NCBI GenBank assembly: GCA_002315195.1
Contig: DCGD01000016.1
Coordinates: 1-8,699 of the forward strand
Direction: 5' to 3'
Source: Prevotellaceae bacterium UBA1787
Lineage (GTDB): Bacteria; Bacteroidota; Bacteroidia; Bacteroidales; Bacteroidaceae
Length of the DNA stretch: 8,699 nt
In this document: piece after piece, positions 7,134-8,699 of the stretch
How the letters are laid out: every line of letters starts with the position of its first letter
Position numbering within the stretch: the first letter of the stretch is position 1
Notes under the pieces: generated by a model
Databases searched by the model: none
The model's input: the letters and a program-made list of their open reading frames with translations, nothing else
What the model was told of the DNA's origin: nothing
Made by a program: the position numbers and the translations under genes

Positions 7134-8009
7134 ATGAGAGGAAGGTGTACAAGGCTTATATGTCCGCTATTGGTGGTGTTGTATGTGGTGTTGGTACCTG
7201 GAACCAACCATGCACGCAATTTTCGTGCATTTACTTTCAATATCCGTTCCGGATCTTCGGATGATGGCATGAACAGTTGGAAATATCGTCAGGATGACAT
7301 GCGCACTTTTATAATGACCACGAAACCTGACGTGTTTGGGGTGCAGGAGGCAGTACCGGAGCAGGTGAAATTCCTCAGCGATACGCTAAAAAAAGAATAT
7401 GCGTGCATCGGTGTCGGCTGTGAGGATGGAAAAAGCGAGGGAGAACATTTGACCATTTTTTATCGTAAGAAAATATACAAATTGGTGAATAATAAAACAT
7501 TTTGGCTTTCTGAAACTCCGGATGTACCTTCCAAGGGGTGGGATGCCACCGGCAAACGTATTTGTACATGGGCTTCATTCCAAAACATAAAGAATGGCAA
7601 GAGTTTTATTTTCGCCAATACGCATTTGGACCACGATGGTGAACTTTCACGCTTGAATTCGGCTATGCTTTTGAAACAGCAACTGGGAAGACTTGACAAT
7701 GGCATTCCAGTTATCGTCGCGGGCTGCTTCAACTTTACCGATACGTCCCCATGCCATTCCATCATGTGCAATCGGATTTTCCCTTTGGTAGATACTTACA
7801 AGAAAGCCAAGAGTGTTATGGGGAAGAAATCTTCTTACCATGATTTTGGGAAAATACCCGATGAAGAGGGAAAAAGAATAGATTTCATGTTTGTTTCTCC
7901 CAACATAAAGGTAGAGAAGGTGCATATTTTCAACAGTCTTTTGTTTGGTGGCGGTTTTCTCTCCGATCACCATCCATATATCGTGGATTTGTCAGGAAAA
8001 GTATTCTAA
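7134..8009 (+). CDS. Secreted endonuclease/exonuclease/phosphatase (EEP) fold protein
   Basis: The 291-residue protein has the EEP fold shared by DNase I, APE1 and sphingomyelinases. These are metal-dependent phosphodiesterases, and the substrate of this one is unknown. Residues 1-27 look like a signal peptide (RCTRLIC, then PLLVVLYVVLVPG). Fold motifs in order are FNIRSG (Asn36), GVQEA (Glu72, metal ligand), ANTHLDH (161-167), AGCFN (196-200), GKRIDFMFVS (246-255) and SDHHP (277-281). The usual GDFN reads GCFN: Cys198 (TGC, 7725-7727) replaces the Asp equivalent to APE1 Asp210, so activity may be lost or reduced. The frame is open upstream to ATG 7041, but that start overlaps the tricorn stop and would bury the signal peptide behind 31 polar or basic residues. 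ATG 7134 is preferred. There are 76 bases to the preceding gene and 9 to ribD. Confidence 0.88.
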   Translation: MRGRCTRLICPLLVVLYVVLVPGTNHARNFRAFTFNIRSGSSDDGMNSWKYRQDDMRTFIMTTKPDVFGVQEAVPEQVKFLSDTLKKEYACIGVGCEDGKSEGEHLTIFYRKKIYKLVNNKTFWLSETPDVPSKGWDATGKRICTWASFQNIKNGKSFIFANTHLDHDGELSRLNSAMLLKQQLGRLDNGIPVIVAGCFNFTDTSPCHSIMCNRIFPLVDTYKKAKSVMGKKSSYHDFGKIPDEEGKRIDFMFVSPNIKVEKVHIFNSLLFGGGFLSDHHPYIVDLSGKVF

Positions 8010-8018
8010 ATTGTTACG

Positions 8019-8699
8019 ATGACCATAGAAGAACACTATATGTCGCGCTGCATAGCGTTGGCGAGAAAAGGTGAGACGGGAGCCCCCCCCAATCCAATGG
8101 TGGGCGCCGTGCTTGTTTGTGACGGCAAAATAATCGGAGAAGGCTTTCATCGGCGTTGTGGTGGACCCCATGCGGAGGTGAATGCTTTTGCTTCCGTGCG
8201 CCGTCCTGAACTGGTCGAAAAATCCACTTTGTATGTCAGTCTTGAACCTTGCGCCCACTATGGGCGCACACCGCCCTGCGCGGAATTGATTATAAAGAAA
8301 AAAGTAGGGCGTGTGGTCATTGGTTGTCGCGACCCTTTCGTGAAGGTGCAGGGACGCGGCGTGGCCATGCTTCGGGAAGCGGGAATTGACGTGCTGGAAG
8401 GTGTGTTGGAAAAGGAGTGCAAAGAGCTCAACAAAAGGTTTTTCACATGCCAAACGCAGCATCGCCCTTACATCACTTTAAAGTGGGCGCAATCAGCCGA
8501 TGGTTTCATGGCCCCTTGCGTTAAGCCGAACACTTCTGTCTATATTTCCACGCCGCATACGCTTTTGCGCGTGCATCGTTTGCGGGCATTGCATCAAGCC
8601 ATTTTGGTAGGTACCAACACGACCATGATAGACAATCCTTCACTGACGTTGCGAGCGTGGGCAGGAAAACAACCTTTGCGGGTCGTACTGGACAGACAT
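8019..8699 (+). CDS. ribD: Riboflavin biosynthesis protein RibD, 5' part (cut by window edge)
   Basis: The frame runs 227 codons without a stop to the right edge; RibD proteins are usually about 310-370 residues. RibD is a cytoplasmic two-domain enzyme. The N-terminal zinc deaminase (EC 3.5.4.26) acts on the pyrimidine formed from GTP, and the C-terminal reductase (EC 1.1.1.193) reduces its ribose. The deaminase domain shows NPMVGAVLV (25-33), the zinc site GGPHAEVNAF (His51, proton-shuttle Glu53) and EPCAHYGRTPPCAE (Cys78 and Cys87), and CRDPF (103-107). The reductase domain starts at YITLKWAQSADGF (151-163) and includes VHRLRALHQAILVG (185-198) and DNPSLT (205-210, catalytic-type Asp205). 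ATG 8019 is 9 bases after the EEP stop, so the gene is probably expressed from upstream. I see no FMN riboswitch in the short gap. Confidence 0.95.
   Translation, partial: MTIEEHYMSRCIALARKGETGAPPNPMVGAVLVCDGKIIGEGFHRRCGGPHAEVNAFASVRRPELVEKSTLYVSLEPCAHYGRTPPCAELIIKKKVGRVVIGCRDPFVKVQGRGVAMLREAGIDVLEGVLEKECKELNKRFFTCQTQHRPYITLKWAQSADGFMAPCVKPNTSVYISTPHTLLRVHRLRALHQAILVGTNTTMIDNPSLTLRAWAGKQPLRVVLDRH

Noticed and set aside
8010..8018. FMN riboswitch or separate promoter for ribD
   Set aside because: The gap to the EEP stop is 9 bases, too short for either, and no TAnnTTTG box was seen close upstream.
7992..8462. 156-codon open frame on the minus strand
   Set aside because: It is antisense to ribD, whose zinc motifs are unmistakable on the plus strand.

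Overview
The window looks like chromosomal DNA from a Bacteroidota member, most likely Bacteroidales. Three things support this. Two Bacteroidota-type -7 boxes (TAnnTTTG) sit just upstream of start codons. Shine-Dalgarno signals are mostly absent. The gene families present (PqaA-like secreted hydrolase, periplasmic tricorn-type protease with a Lys/Glu linker, GT9 glycosyltransferase with a Cys-rich tail) are typical of that phylum. No genus can be assigned from the sequence alone. I see no insertion sequence, phage gene, CRISPR array, tRNA or rRNA.

Layout. Positions 1-155 hold no identifiable gene, though a tail of a rightward gene could end at 150. A perfect 15-bp hairpin with T-tracts on both strands (156-192) is a bidirectional terminator. 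A leftward gene (1589 to 207) encodes an exported PhoPQ-activated pathogenicity-related (PqaA/PF10142) alpha/beta hydrolase. A divergent promoter region (1590-1761) separates it from a rightward cluster: an MscS channel (1762-2688), a GT9 heptosyltransferase-like enzyme (2701-3765), a periplasmic tricorn protease homologue (3773-7057), a secreted endonuclease/exonuclease/phosphatase-fold protein (7134-8009), and the 5' part of ribD (8019 to beyond the right edge). Gaps of 12, 7, 76 and 9 bases suggest one transcription unit, with the 76-base gap the only place for an internal break.

Four of the five genes that are complete or broken within the window concern the cell envelope (channel, LPS sugar transfer, periplasmic proteolysis, exported hydrolases). 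RibD is a cytoplasmic riboflavin enzyme placed at the end.

The most notable observations are defects in two adjacent genes. The tricorn gene has a single in-frame TAA (4628-4630) at codon 286, where a tyrosine is expected, yet the frame then stays open for a further 808 codons with an intact catalytic tetrad. The next gene, an EEP-fold enzyme, has cysteine in place of the catalytic aspartate of its GDFN motif. Both could be real losses or consensus errors. TAA ends at least two other genes here, so genome-wide recoding of TAA is not a good explanation. I did not find a clearly new multi-gene system.
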